Positions 16,045 to 24,213 are shown, counted from the first letter of the stretch. The stretch is 46,031 bases of DNA from Chloroflexota bacterium (GCA_026389585.1 JAPLHP010000074.1:1-46031), one strand, 5' to 3'. Program-made: numbers and translations. The notes: generated by a model not told the origin, from the sequence alone.

Positions 16045-16872
16045 ATGCTCGAACTTGACAAGATCTATCAAGGTGACTGCCTCGAAATACTTAGGACGCT
16101 TCCTGATGCTTCCTTTGACCTGATCTTCACATCCCCGCCTTACGCTCACAATCGAAGGTCAACTTACCAAGGAGTTGCCATGACTCGCTATGTCGAATGG
16201 TTTGTTCCAATATCGTTGGAGCTTAAGCGCGTTCTCAAGCCTGATGGCTCATTCGTCTTGAACATCAAAGAGCGCGCAGTCAATGGGGAACGTCAAACAT
16301 ACGTGCTGGAGTTAATCCTGGCCATGAAAGGCCAAGATTGGCTTTGGACTGAAGAGTATATCTGGCACAAGAAGAACTGCTATCCTGGTCGATGGCCCAA
16401 TAGATTCAGGGATGCCTGGGAGCGTTGTCTGCATTTCACCAAGCAGAAGCGTTTCAAAATGCACCAAGAAGCTGTGATGGTACCTATAGGGAGCTGGGCT
16501 GAGAAGCGATTGCCGCGGTTAACCAATGTAGATCGTATCAGAGACGAATCACGTGTTGGCAGCGGTTTTGGCAAGAATGTGTCCAATTGGCTGGGCAGGG
16601 ATAACGTATACCCAACAAATGTGCTCCATCTTGCCACTGAGTGCTCCAACAGAGGACATAGTGCGTCGTTTCCCGCGACTCTGCCGACTTGGTTTATCAA
16701 GCTTTTCACTCGCGAAGGAGAGTTAGTTCTTGATCCATTCATCGGATCAGGGACGACTGCAATGGCCTGCATCAACCTGCGAAGACACTACGTTGGAATC
16801 GAATATATGCAAAGCTACTATGCCCTAGCGGTCAAGGCAACCGAAAAGGCAAAGAACGGGGGCCAACGGTAG
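16045..16872 (+). CDS. Beta-class DNA methyltransferase (N4-cytosine or N6-adenine)
   Basis: This 275-residue enzyme has catalytic motif IV FTSPPYA (28-34) before the SAM-binding motif I LDPFIGSGTTAM (229-240), the motif order of beta-class amino-methyltransferases. S-P-P-Y is most common among N4-cytosine enzymes but also occurs in N6-adenine enzymes, so the base is uncertain. A target-recognition region is expected near 110-200, between the motifs. It starts at ATG 16045 without a strong ribosome binding site. Its divergent partner operon of ParB-like protein, helicase and nuclease suggests it protects host DNA from that module, as in restriction-modification and DISARM-like systems. Confidence 0.92.
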   Translation: MLELDKIYQGDCLEILRTLPDASFDLIFTSPPYAHNRRSTYQGVAMTRYVEWFVPISLELKRVLKPDGSFVLNIKERAVNGERQTYVLELILAMKGQDWLWTEEYIWHKKNCYPGRWPNRFRDAWERCLHFTKQKRFKMHQEAVMVPIGSWAEKRLPRLTNVDRIRDESRVGSGFGKNVSNWLGRDNVYPTNVLHLATECSNRGHSASFPATLPTWFIKLFTREGELVLDPFIGSGTTAMACINLRRHYVGIEYMQSYYALAVKATEKAKNGGQR

Positions 16873-17310
16873 TGAGAACGCCTTTGCATCCAGCACTCAT
16901 TGACCCCCCGCAAGCTCATTCCAAGTACTGGTGACCCTGGGTTTCTTCTGCGAGGTAGTGGGTATGTCTTCATGATGCCGTCACGACTCACTAGTCGTTT
17001 TATTGAGCCGCCTATCCGATTTACTTCTCTCCCAGCAACATTCTCCAATTGGCTAGAGGGGAAGAGGGATATCATCCCATATAACCTTGCGTTGTCCTAA
17101 TGGACGTTTGACGTGCCCCCTGGGAAACTGACCCAGTGTCAGTGCAAGCCTTAATCAGGGTTGTGACTACACCAGACTAAAGGCAAAGCTGTGGGTTCTT
17201 CCTATCGTGACCTCACCTCCATCATAGGTGATTCGAACCAGTGCTAGGCTGATAAGCTGAAAGCCAGTTCAAAGGTTCTGCGTATTGTACGGTGAAGCCC
17301 ACCATACAAG

Positions 17311-17340
17311 ACTCGAACCCCCGACGCCCTGATTAAAAGA
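17311..17340 (-). repeat. Partial tRNA-Lys 3'-half copy, candidate attachment site
   Basis: ACCCCCGACGCCCTGATTAA, plus the three bases AAG that follow it, is identical to the intact tRNA-Lys at 17558-17580. The match extends to about 30 bases with two mismatches. It covers the anticodon loop through the T-loop, the segment most used as attachment core by tyrosine integrases. It lies on the 3' side of the tRNA, where an integrated element would be. No integrase is visible in the window. Confidence 0.65.
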
Positions 17341-17402
17341 TACAGACCCTTCGTCCCGCCCAGTACCTCAGAATAACACGAAATGCCATTGTCCTCGGAG
17401 CT

Positions 17403-17513
17403 AGTGTAGTTTTTCAGAAAAGACTTAACAATAGAATCCAGAAGGAATATACAATGGATTCCATGTCAAGCACGGAATGACATATTGTATAGGTATTTCG
17501 ATGACACTACACT
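17403..17513. repeat. Nested inverted repeats
   Basis: The outer arms AGTGTAGT (17403-17410) and ACTACACT (17506-17513) are perfect inverted repeats. Inside lie ATACAAT (17449-17455) and ATTGTAT (17484-17490), also perfect, and within these GGATTCC against GGAAT. The spacing is nearly symmetrical about 17465, suggesting a ~110-base dyad element or a tiny mobile element just 3' of the tRNA. Confidence 0.5.
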
Positions 17514-17535
17514 CGAGGTCAAATGGGATAGTAGA

Positions 17536-17610
17536 TGGTGAGCCGCGGGGGATTCGGACCCCCGACGCCCTGATTAAAAGTCAGGTGCTCTACCCCTGAG
17601 CTAGCGGCCC
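17536..17610 (-). tRNA. tRNA-Lys (anticodon TTT)
   Basis: The cloverleaf folds completely: acceptor GGGCCGC/GCGGCTC with one G-U, D-arm GCTC/GAGC, anticodon arm CCTGA-CTTTTAA-TCAGG giving TTT, variable GCGTC, T-arm GGGGG/CCCCC, discriminator A and an encoded CCA. The T-loop reads TCCGAAT, so position 55 is C in place of the near-universal T. The partial copy at 17311-17340 keeps the normal TTCGA. It is a probable integration target for the island to its left. Confidence 0.93.
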
Positions 17611-17807
17611 ACAGCTATCTATTCTACCGTATTCCTCAGGGAATTGTCTGCCCCCCCAGTCTTGGGGGCAACTAAAGATGGGGGACAGTCTCGCTCACGA
17701 AGTTTGACAGTGGCAGCGTGTAGCACGTAAAATTCTCATTTAGTCTGAGTGAAACCCGCATCATCTCCGGATCACAGTCAAGCAGGGATACTGAAGGAGG
17801 ATAGTTC

Positions 17808-18593
17808 ATGGAGTATACCGACCTCATCGTCGAAAAGAAGAATGGGGCAGTCTGGATCACCTTGAACCGGCCGAAGGCGCTGAATGCCCTGGCACCTGAT
17901 ACCCACAGGCAATTGCAGCACGCCTTACTCGAAATTGACAAGGACCCCGAGGCACGTGTGGTAGTCATCACCGGTGCCGGCAGGGCCTTCTGTGCCGGCG
18001 GAGACCTGAAGTGGATAAGCTCTCATAAGGGCGATCCCATTACCATAGCGGCCTATGGCCAGCAGTTTCATGATACGTTCTATATTATTGAGCACATGAC
18101 CAAAGTAGTGATTGCCATGGTGAACGGTCTGTGTTACGCCGGCGGCATTGAACTGATGGAAGCCTGTGACCTGGCTTACGCTGCTGAAGACATCTCGCTG
18201 GGAGACCAGCACGCTACCTACGGTCTCATACCCAGCGGCGGCGGATCACAGAGGCTGCCCCGCCTCATCCCGTTGAGGAAGGCCAAGGAGCTTCTGTTTA
18301 CCGGTGAATGGCTCACAGCCAAAACGGCAGAGGATTTGGGACTGATAAATAAGGCAGTGCCGGCTGATAAACTGCTGGAGACGGTCAATGAGGTGGTGAA
18401 CAAGATGCTGGCGCGAAGCCCCATGGCCTCGAAATGGATCAAATACTCCGTGAACCGGGGCATGCAGGTCGATCTGTATACCGGCCTGGAAATCGAAAAA
18501 GCGGCTTCGATGGCCCACTTCCAGACGCAGGACTCCAGGGAAGGCATCTCTGCCTTCATGGAGAAGCGAAAGCCCAACTTCCCGGGGAAATAA
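17808..18593 (+). CDS. Crotonase superfamily acyl-CoA enzyme, copy 1 of tandem pair
   Basis: This 261-residue crotonase has oxyanion-hole segments AGRAFCAGGDLKWI (57-70) and NGLCYAGGIELMEACD (106-121). Glu115 matches the first catalytic glutamate of enoyl-CoA hydratase, but the second aligns with His135 in GDQHATYG. With one acid it may act as an isomerase, hydratase of unusual substrates or thioester hydrolase. A good GAAGGAGG lies 8 bases before ATG 17808; a small CCCCCA/TGGGGG hairpin sits upstream at 17653-17668. The next gene, 43 bases downstream, is a close paralogue, so the two may be co-expressed and could form a mixed oligomer. The substrate is unknown. Confidence 0.88.
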   Translation: MEYTDLIVEKKNGAVWITLNRPKALNALAPDTHRQLQHALLEIDKDPEARVVVITGAGRAFCAGGDLKWISSHKGDPITIAAYGQQFHDTFYIIEHMTKVVIAMVNGLCYAGGIELMEACDLAYAAEDISLGDQHATYGLIPSGGGSQRLPRLIPLRKAKELLFTGEWLTAKTAEDLGLINKAVPADKLLETVNEVVNKMLARSPMASKWIKYSVNRGMQVDLYTGLEIEKAASMAHFQTQDSREGISAFMEKRKPNFPGK

Positions 18594-18636
18594 GGCTTGG
18601 CAAGAGAGCGACAAGAACAGACGAGGAGGGCAATTA

Positions 18637-19422
18637 ATGGAGTATACGCATATCATCGTTGAGAAAAAGGACGGCATAGGCAAGATCATCATAAACCGTC
18701 CGGACGCGCTGAATTCCCTGCATCCGGACACCCATACGCAGATGCAGCACGCGTTGCGGGCGCTGGACACTGACCCCGAAGTGAGGGTGATCATCCTGAC
18801 CGGCACCGGCAGAGCCTTCTCTTCAGGCGCAGACCTGAAACACATCGCCAGCGTCGCCGATAAACCGGCGGAAATAGTGGCCTACGGCCGCATGTTCGAT
18901 GCGACTACCTACCTCATTGAACACATGGCCAAGGTGGTCATCGCCATGGTCAACGGCCTTTGTCTGGCCGGCGGCATCGAAGTGATGGAGGCCTGCGACC
19001 TGGCCTACGCCTCCGAGGACGCCAGAATCGGCGACCAGCACGCCAACTTCGGCCTCATCCCCACCGGCGGCGGATCACAGCGGTTGCCCCGGCTGATTCC
19101 ATTGAGAAAAGCCAAGGAGCTTCTGTTCACCGGCGACTGGCTCAGCGCCAAGGAAGCTGAGAAATGGGGGCTGGTAAACAAGGCCGTCCCCGCCGATAAG
19201 CTTGAAGCCACCGTCATGGAGGTGGCCAACAAGCTGAAGGAAAGAAGCCCGATGGCCTCGAAATTCATCAAATACTCCGTCAACCGCGGTATGCAGGTTG
19301 ATCTGTATACCGGCGTGGAACTGGAGAAGGCCGCTTCCATGGCCCACTTCCAGACGCAGGACTCCAAGGAAGGTATCTCCGCCTTCATGGAGAAGAGAAA
19401 ACCTAACTTCCCTGGAAAATGA
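18637..19422 (+). CDS. Crotonase superfamily acyl-CoA enzyme, copy 2 of tandem pair
   Basis: This 261-residue paralogue has the same length as the gene before it and is similar along its whole length, most strongly over the last ~50 residues (RSPMASK onward), which are nearly identical. The first oxyanion segment differs: AFSSGADLK here against AFCAGGDLK in copy 1. Glu115 is kept in GGIEVMEACD and the second catalytic position is again His in GDQHANFG. GAGGAGGG lies before ATG 18637. The pattern suggests tandem duplication with divergence of the active-site front and conservation, or gene conversion, of the C-terminal oligomerisation and lid region. Like copy 1 it probably acts in anaerobic acyl-CoA metabolism. 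Confidence 0.88.
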   Translation: MEYTHIIVEKKDGIGKIIINRPDALNSLHPDTHTQMQHALRALDTDPEVRVIILTGTGRAFSSGADLKHIASVADKPAEIVAYGRMFDATTYLIEHMAKVVIAMVNGLCLAGGIEVMEACDLAYASEDARIGDQHANFGLIPTGGGSQRLPRLIPLRKAKELLFTGDWLSAKEAEKWGLVNKAVPADKLEATVMEVANKLKERSPMASKFIKYSVNRGMQVDLYTGVELEKAASMAHFQTQDSKEGISAFMEKRKPNFPGK

Positions 19423-19458
19423 CATTGACAGCTACAATTCCGGCTGATTGAGTTCATT

Positions 19459-19490
19459 AAGTCCCTTTCCCCAACCAGGGAAGGGGACTT
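19459..19490 (+). terminator. Strong hairpin between crotonase and ileS
   Basis: AAGTCCCTTTCCC (19459-19471), loop CAACCA, GGGAAGGGGACTT (19478-19490) form a 13-base-pair stem with one G-U pair. There is no T-run after it, so it could be a pause, processing site or rho-type end for the crotonase pair, or a leader structure for ileS, which starts 25 bases later. Confidence 0.5.
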
Positions 19491-19515
19491 ATGATATCGG
19501 CTGAGAGAGGAATAT

Positions 19516-22500
19516 ATGTTCAAACCGGTTGGCAGTAAGGTGAGCTTCCCCAAGGTGGAGGAGCACATCCTGGATTTCTGGAAGCAAAACGGCATCTTTG
19601 AAAAGAGCGCCGAGCTCCATAAGGACGGCCCGCAGTTTACCCTCTACGATGGGCCTCCTACTGTCAACGGCAACCCGGGCATTCATCATGTCCTCTCCCG
19701 CATCTACAAGGACGTCATCCCCCGCTACAAGACAATGAAGGGATTCCGCACCTTCCGCAAGGCAGGCTGGGATACCCACGGCCTGCCTGTCGAGCTGGAG
19801 ATAGAGAAGGAACTGCGCTTCAACAATAAGGCCCAGATCGAGCAGTTCGGGATCGATAAGTTCAACGTTCGCTGCCGTGAAAGCGTCCTGCGCTACCTCA
19901 AGCGCTGGGAGGAACTCACCGAGCGAATAGGCTTCTGGCTGGACGTGAAACATCCCTACATCACCTTTGACAACACCTACGTTGAGTCCCTCTGGTGGAT
20001 CATAAAGACGCTCTGGGACAAGGGCCTGGTCTACCAGGGCTACCGGGTAACGCCCCACTGCCCCCGCTGCGGCACCTCCCTCAGTTCCCACGAGGTAGCC
20101 CTGGGCTACAAGGATGCTGAAGACCCATCAATCTTTATCCGCTTTCGGCTGAGCAGTGACGCACAAAACAACGATGCCATGAATGCCCTGCAAAAACTGG
20201 GGTGGGACTTTCAGAAAGGCAAGTGGGCCGGGGAAGCACCCTGCGTACTGGCCTGGACCACCACACCCTGGACACTGACAGGCAACGTCGCCCTGGCGGC
20301 AGCCCCGGATGAGACCTATGTTCTGGTCAAGGCTCGAAACCAGCAGGGAACCACAGAAAGGCTTGTCCTTGCCAGGGCTCTCCTTGACCCGGCTTTGGGC
20401 ACCGGGAGCTGGGAGATACTGGAGGAGTTCGCCGGCAGGGACCTGGACGGGCTTTTCTACGACCGCCTCTATGAGCCCAAGGCCGAGTTTGTGGCCCCCG
20501 GTGAGAAACTGCCGGCACACAGCCGCGTCGTCGCCGCTGACTTCGTCTCCGTCACCGATGGCACTGGCATTGTGCACATTGCCCCTGCCTTCGGAGAAGA
20601 GGACTTCGACCTGGGCAAGTCCCGTAGATTGCCTATGGTGCAGAGCGTCGATCTGGACGGCAAAATGATTCCCAACAACAAGGCCTGGGATGGCAAATTC
20701 GTCAAGAAAGCCGACCCCATGATCATGGAGGACCTGGAACAGCGCGGCCTCCTGCATCACCGGACCACCGTGGTGCACACCTATCCCTTCTGCTGGCGCT
20801 GCGATACCCCACTCCTCTACTACACCAAGCCATCATGGTATATCAAAACGACGGCCCTGAAGGACAAGCTCATCCAGGGCAACCGCGACATCAACTGGTA
20901 CCCCGAATATATCAAGGAAGGCCGCTTTGGCGACTGGCTGGAGAACAATGTCGACTGGGCCTTCTCCCGCGAAAGATACTGGGGAACCCCGCTGCCTATC
21001 TGGCGCTGCGAGCAGCACGCAGATCACCTCGAATGTATCGGCAGCATCGAGGCCTTGAAAAACCAGCCAGGCCTGGAAGGGCTGGCCGAGCCCCTCGACC
21101 TGCACCGTCCCCACGTGGACGGGATCACCTTCCGCTGCCGCCAGTGCGGGGGCACCATGAGGCGGCTGCCCGAAGTCCTCGATGCCTGGTTTGACTCGGG
21201 AGCCATGCCGTATGCCCAGTTCCACTATCCCTTCGAGAACGTAGAGGAGTTCGAGAGCCACTTTCCTGCCGACTACATCTGCGAGGCCATCGACCAGACG
21301 AGGGGCTGGTTCTATACCCTCCACGCTTTATCCATCCTGCTGAAAGACAAACCTTGCTTCAAGAATGCCATCTGCCTGGGGCATATCCTTGACGCCAAAG
21401 GCGAGAAGATGAGCAAGACCAAGGGAAACGTGGTTGACCCGTGGAAGATCATCAATAACCAGGGGGCAGATGCCCTGCGCTGGTACATGTTCACCTGCAC
21501 CCCGCCGGGCAATGTGAAGCGGTTTTCCGCCGAGCTGGTTACCGAAGCCATGCGGAAATTCCTCTCTACTCTATGGAACACCTACTCCTTCTTTGTCATC
21601 TATGCCAATATCGACAGCTTCGACCCAACTGCAGCCGCCCCACCCTCATCCGGTTCCGACCTGGACAGATGGATCGTCTCCGAGCTCAACCAGCTCGTCG
21701 ACCAGGTGGATAAAGCATTCGATAACTATGATCCCACCGAAGCGGGGAGAAGAATCGAGGAGTTCGTCGACTACCTCTCCAACTGGTATGTCAGGAGAAG
21801 CCGGCGGCGTTTCTGGAAGAGCGAGAACGACGCTGAAAAGCTGGCGGCTTATTTCGCCCTCTATCAATGCCTGGTCACCCTGTCCAAGCTTCTGGCACCG
21901 CTCACACCCTTCATTGCCGAGGAGCTCTACCAGAATCTGGTGAGATCGGTTGACCCCGGAGCGCCGGAGAGCGTGCACCTGTGTGACTTCCCCGCAGCCG
22001 ACCTGTCCAGGGTCGATGGCAAGCTTTCCACTGATACCCGCCTGGCCATGAAGATCTGCAGCCTGGGACGGGCTGCCCGGAGTAAAGCTGGCATCAAGGT
22101 ACGTCAGCCCATAGCCATGGTGGTCATCAAGACCAGATCAAAGGGCGAAAGACAAAGCCTGGAAGGCCTTGCTTCCCAGGTGCTGGAAGAGCTCAATGTC
22201 AAGGGACTGGAATTCGTAGAGCAGGAAAGCGACCTCACCGGCCAGCCGGGCTACTGCCTGGTCGAAGAAGGAGGCTATACAGTCGGGGTGACCACCGATA
22301 TTCCCCCTGAGCTCATCGATGAGGGGATAGCCCGGGAGATAGTGCATCGGCTGCAGACCATGCGCCGCACTGCTGGCTTCGAAATTGCCGACTACATCAT
22401 CACCTACTACCAGGCAGAGCCGCCTCTTCAGAAAGCCATTGAGAACCTCTCCTCGTATATCAAACAGGAGACGCTCTCCAACCAACTGATCTGCGCTGCG

Positions 22501-22599
22501 CCGGCAGAAGGCTCTCACACCGAAAGCCACCGCATCGATAGCCACACCATCACGCTGGGCGTGAAAAGGGTAGTCGGAACGCCGCCCAGGCCAAACTGA
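19516..22599 (+). CDS. ileS: Isoleucyl-tRNA synthetase, type 2-like
   Basis: This 1027-residue class I synthetase charges tRNA-Ile. The HIGH motif appears as GNPGIHH (52-58) after YDGPPTVNG, and the KMSKS loop as KMSKT near residue 631. A large editing domain lies between them (about 185-400, with WTTTPWTLTGN) and removes mischarged valine. CPRCGTS and CRQCGG are probable zinc sites. Length above 1000, the KMSKT spelling and GWDTHGLPVE fit the archaeal/eukaryal-like type 2 enzymes, which are usually naturally resistant to mupirocin. The start is ATG 19516 after AGAGAGG. No T-box is visible in the short leader. Confidence 0.96.
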   Translation: MFKPVGSKVSFPKVEEHILDFWKQNGIFEKSAELHKDGPQFTLYDGPPTVNGNPGIHHVLSRIYKDVIPRYKTMKGFRTFRKAGWDTHGLPVELEIEKELRFNNKAQIEQFGIDKFNVRCRESVLRYLKRWEELTERIGFWLDVKHPYITFDNTYVESLWWIIKTLWDKGLVYQGYRVTPHCPRCGTSLSSHEVALGYKDAEDPSIFIRFRLSSDAQNNDAMNALQKLGWDFQKGKWAGEAPCVLAWTTTPWTLTGNVALAAAPDETYVLVKARNQQGTTERLVLARALLDPALGTGSWEILEEFAGRDLDGLFYDRLYEPKAEFVAPGEKLPAHSRVVAADFVSVTDGTGIVHIAPAFGEEDFDLGKSRRLPMVQSVDLDGKMIPNNKAWDGKFVKKADPMIMEDLEQRGLLHHRTTVVHTYPFCWRCDTPLLYYTKPSWYIKTTALKDKLIQGNRDINWYPEYIKEGRFGDWLENNVDWAFSRERYWGTPLPIWRCEQHADHLECIGSIEALKNQPGLEGLAEPLDLHRPHVDGITFRCRQCGGTMRRLPEVLDAWFDSGAMPYAQFHYPFENVEEFESHFPADYICEAIDQTRGWFYTLHALSILLKDKPCFKNAICLGHILDAKGEKMSKTKGNVVDPWKIINNQGADALRWYMFTCTPPGNVKRFSAELVTEAMRKFLSTLWNTYSFFVIYANIDSFDPTAAAPPSSGSDLDRWIVSELNQLVDQVDKAFDNYDPTEAGRRIEEFVDYLSNWYVRRSRRRFWKSENDAEKLAAYFALYQCLVTLSKLLAPLTPFIAEELYQNLVRSVDPGAPESVHLCDFPAADLSRVDGKLSTDTRLAMKICSLGRAARSKAGIKVRQPIAMVVIKTRSKGERQSLEGLASQVLEELNVKGLEFVEQESDLTGQPGYCLVEEGGYTVGVTTDIPPELIDEGIAREIVHRLQTMRRTAGFEIADYIITYYQAEPPLQKAIENLSSYIKQETLSNQLICAAPAEGSHTESHRIDSHTITLGVKRVVGTPPRPN

Positions 22600-22634
22600 G
22601 CAAACAACTTTCGATTTGCAGAAGGTGATAAGGG

Positions 22635-22750
22635 ATGGAGTTCTTCGTAGCAATTCTTGCATTTCTGTCTATTCCACTGGGTTCGGCTCGATGCTGTATC
22701 TGTTCATCATCGAGGCCACCTCAGATAACAATGAGTCCGATGTGGCCTGA
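22635..22750 (+). pseudogene. Possible small membrane protein, apparently frameshifted
   Basis: After GAAGGTGATAAGGG, ATG 22635 opens a hydrophobic frame MEFFVAILAFLSIPLG. A shift of one base near 22682 would continue as SMLYLFIIEATSDNN and stop at TGA 22748, giving a ~38-residue single-pass membrane peptide with an acidic tail. Both halves look coherent, so a one-base error or mutation is more likely than chance, but such a short frame cannot be proven. It follows ileS by 35 bases. Confidence 0.3.
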
Positions 22751-22767
22751 AGAACTTCAAACTGTCC

Positions 22768-24213
22768 TCAAAAGTGTTGCCAATGAGGACGCAAGTATTG
22801 GCTCACGTTGCAGATAGCCCTGGCAGCCCGTTCAATGCTGGGGAAAACAGGGACGCCAGCGCTGATAAACCCCTGCTCGATCTCCCGACGGCGCACTTCC
22901 GCCGGCCCTGGAGGCAGCACCAGCACCATCGGCTTATTCCGTTTCCGGTTGAAATCAAGGATGACGCCGTTGACGGCATCCGTTACTTGCCTGGGATAGT
23001 AGTCCAGAATGACTCCGGCATTCTCATAGACCAGGATCAGATCGATCTGGGGCTCGCCGGCCACCAGTTCCATAGCCCGCTGCACCGCTGGCGGAACGCT
23101 CTGGCACTGGCTCATGTCCACCGGATTGCCCAGCACGCTGCCCACCTGCCCGATCAGGTCCACAAGTTCCCTGCCGGTCTGACTCCTCAAGGGGGGCACT
23201 TCGATCCCGGCAGCAGCACACACATCGGATATTAAGACCGCCTCCCCACCCCCTCCATCCGTAAGGCCGCAAATCACGCCAAGGTTGTTCCTCCGCAACC
23301 GCCCGAACCTGTCCAGCAGCAAGAGGGTATCGGCCATCTCGTCAAGGCCCTGCACTTCAATGGCTCCGGCCTGCCGCAAGGCACCCGACCACACGTTAGC
23401 AGAAGCTGCCAGCGCGCCGGTGTGGGAGGCTGCCGCCCTGATGCCTGCCGGACTGCTGCCTCCTTTCCACACCACTATGGGTTTCTCCTTCGCCGCAGCG
23501 CGCATCACTTCAAACAGGCGGAGGCTGTCCTTTGGTCCCTCCAGATAAAGCCCGATAGTCTTGATCTCAGGATCAAGAGCCAGATACTCCATAAAATCAG
23601 CGGCACCAAGATCGGAGCCGTTGCCCAGGCTGATGCCCTTGCCAAACCCCAGGCTGTGCGTCATGCCGTACTCCAGGATCTTGCCCATGTTCCCGCCGCT
23701 CTGGAAGATGAGGCCTATAGAGCCCGGGGGAGCCATGACGTTGAACGGCCCGTACGACATGCCATGCCCCGGATTGTACACACCGAAGCAGTTGGGGCCG
23801 ATGATCCGGAACCCACCCTCCCTTGCTATCTGCACCATCTCCTTTTCCACGGCTGCCCATTCCGGCTCGCCTGCCTCCGAAAATCCGGCAGTATAGAAAT
23901 AGATAACCTGAATCCTTTTGTGAGCACACTCCCAGAGAATATCGAGCACAGACGAACGGGGGGTACAGACAATCACCAGGTCAACCGGCCCCGGGATGGA
24001 ACTCAGGCTGGGCCATATCCTGCGGCCGAAGATCTCCCCGCCTTTCGGGTTGACACCATAGAGTTCTCCTCTGAAGCCGCTGGAGATCAGGCTCTTCAGC
24101 CACAGCGAGGCAATTCTGTTCTCATCGCTGGATACCCCAACCACCGCAATTGAGCGCGGATAGAAGATGAGCTCCAGTTCCTTGAGCTTTCCCTTGTTCA
24201 GGCCGCTTTCCAT
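22768..24213 (-). CDS. NDP-forming acyl-CoA synthetase, alpha-type CoA-binding protein
   Basis: This 481-residue protein has a CoA-binding Rossmann domain (FYPRSIAVVGVSSDENRI near 18-35, then VNPKGGEIFG) and two CoA-ligase domains. The second contains AAASHTGALA with His264, the phospho-histidine of this family. Two-domain ADP-forming acetyl-CoA synthetases make ATP and acid from acyl-CoA, but they need an ATP-grasp beta part. That part is absent here and no beta gene is adjacent, so it is either half of a split enzyme with a distant partner or a regulator-like homologue. The ATG at 24213 follows a GGGGG tract 7 bases upstream; a TTG at 24234 is less likely. Confidence 0.85.
   Translation of the reverse strand: MESGLNKGKLKELELIFYPRSIAVVGVSSDENRIASLWLKSLISSGFRGELYGVNPKGGEIFGRRIWPSLSSIPGPVDLVIVCTPRSSVLDILWECAHKRIQVIYFYTAGFSEAGEPEWAAVEKEMVQIAREGGFRIIGPNCFGVYNPGHGMSYGPFNVMAPPGSIGLIFQSGGNMGKILEYGMTHSLGFGKGISLGNGSDLGAADFMEYLALDPEIKTIGLYLEGPKDSLRLFEVMRAAAKEKPIVVWKGGSSPAGIRAAASHTGALAASANVWSGALRQAGAIEVQGLDEMADTLLLLDRFGRLRRNNLGVICGLTDGGGGEAVLISDVCAAAGIEVPPLRSQTGRELVDLIGQVGSVLGNPVDMSQCQSVPPAVQRAMELVAGEPQIDLILVYENAGVILDYYPRQVTDAVNGVILDFNRKRNKPMVLVLPPGPAEVRRREIEQGFISAGVPVFPSIERAARAICNVSQYLRPHWQHF

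Larger units (their letters stand above)
16873..17535. other. Gene-free region with tRNA-derived and palindromic sequence
   Basis: Short frames on both strands near 16818-17100 have no recognisable sequence. Near 17230-17275 a degenerate tRNA-like T-arm (GATTCGAACCAG) is visible, then a better copy of the tRNA-Lys 3' half at 17311-17340, then nested inverted repeats at 17403-17513. The mix is typical of the worn edge of an integrated element. Confidence 0.5.

Noticed and set aside
9228-16872. Calling the island DISARM or BREX
   Set aside because: DrmA, DrmB, DrmC, PglZ and BrxC-like genes are not seen; only the methyltransferase, SNF2-type helicase and DUF3883 protein overlap with such systems.
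16818-17100. Short frames on both strands after the methyltransferase
   Set aside because: They have no ribosome binding site or recognisable sequence and overlap each other.
17221-17300. A second complete tRNA
   Set aside because: A T-arm-like stretch is visible but the anticodon and acceptor stems do not pair.
19423-19515. T-box riboswitch before ileS
   Set aside because: The leader is under 100 bases and no T-box sequence or specifier stem is found; only a simple hairpin is present.
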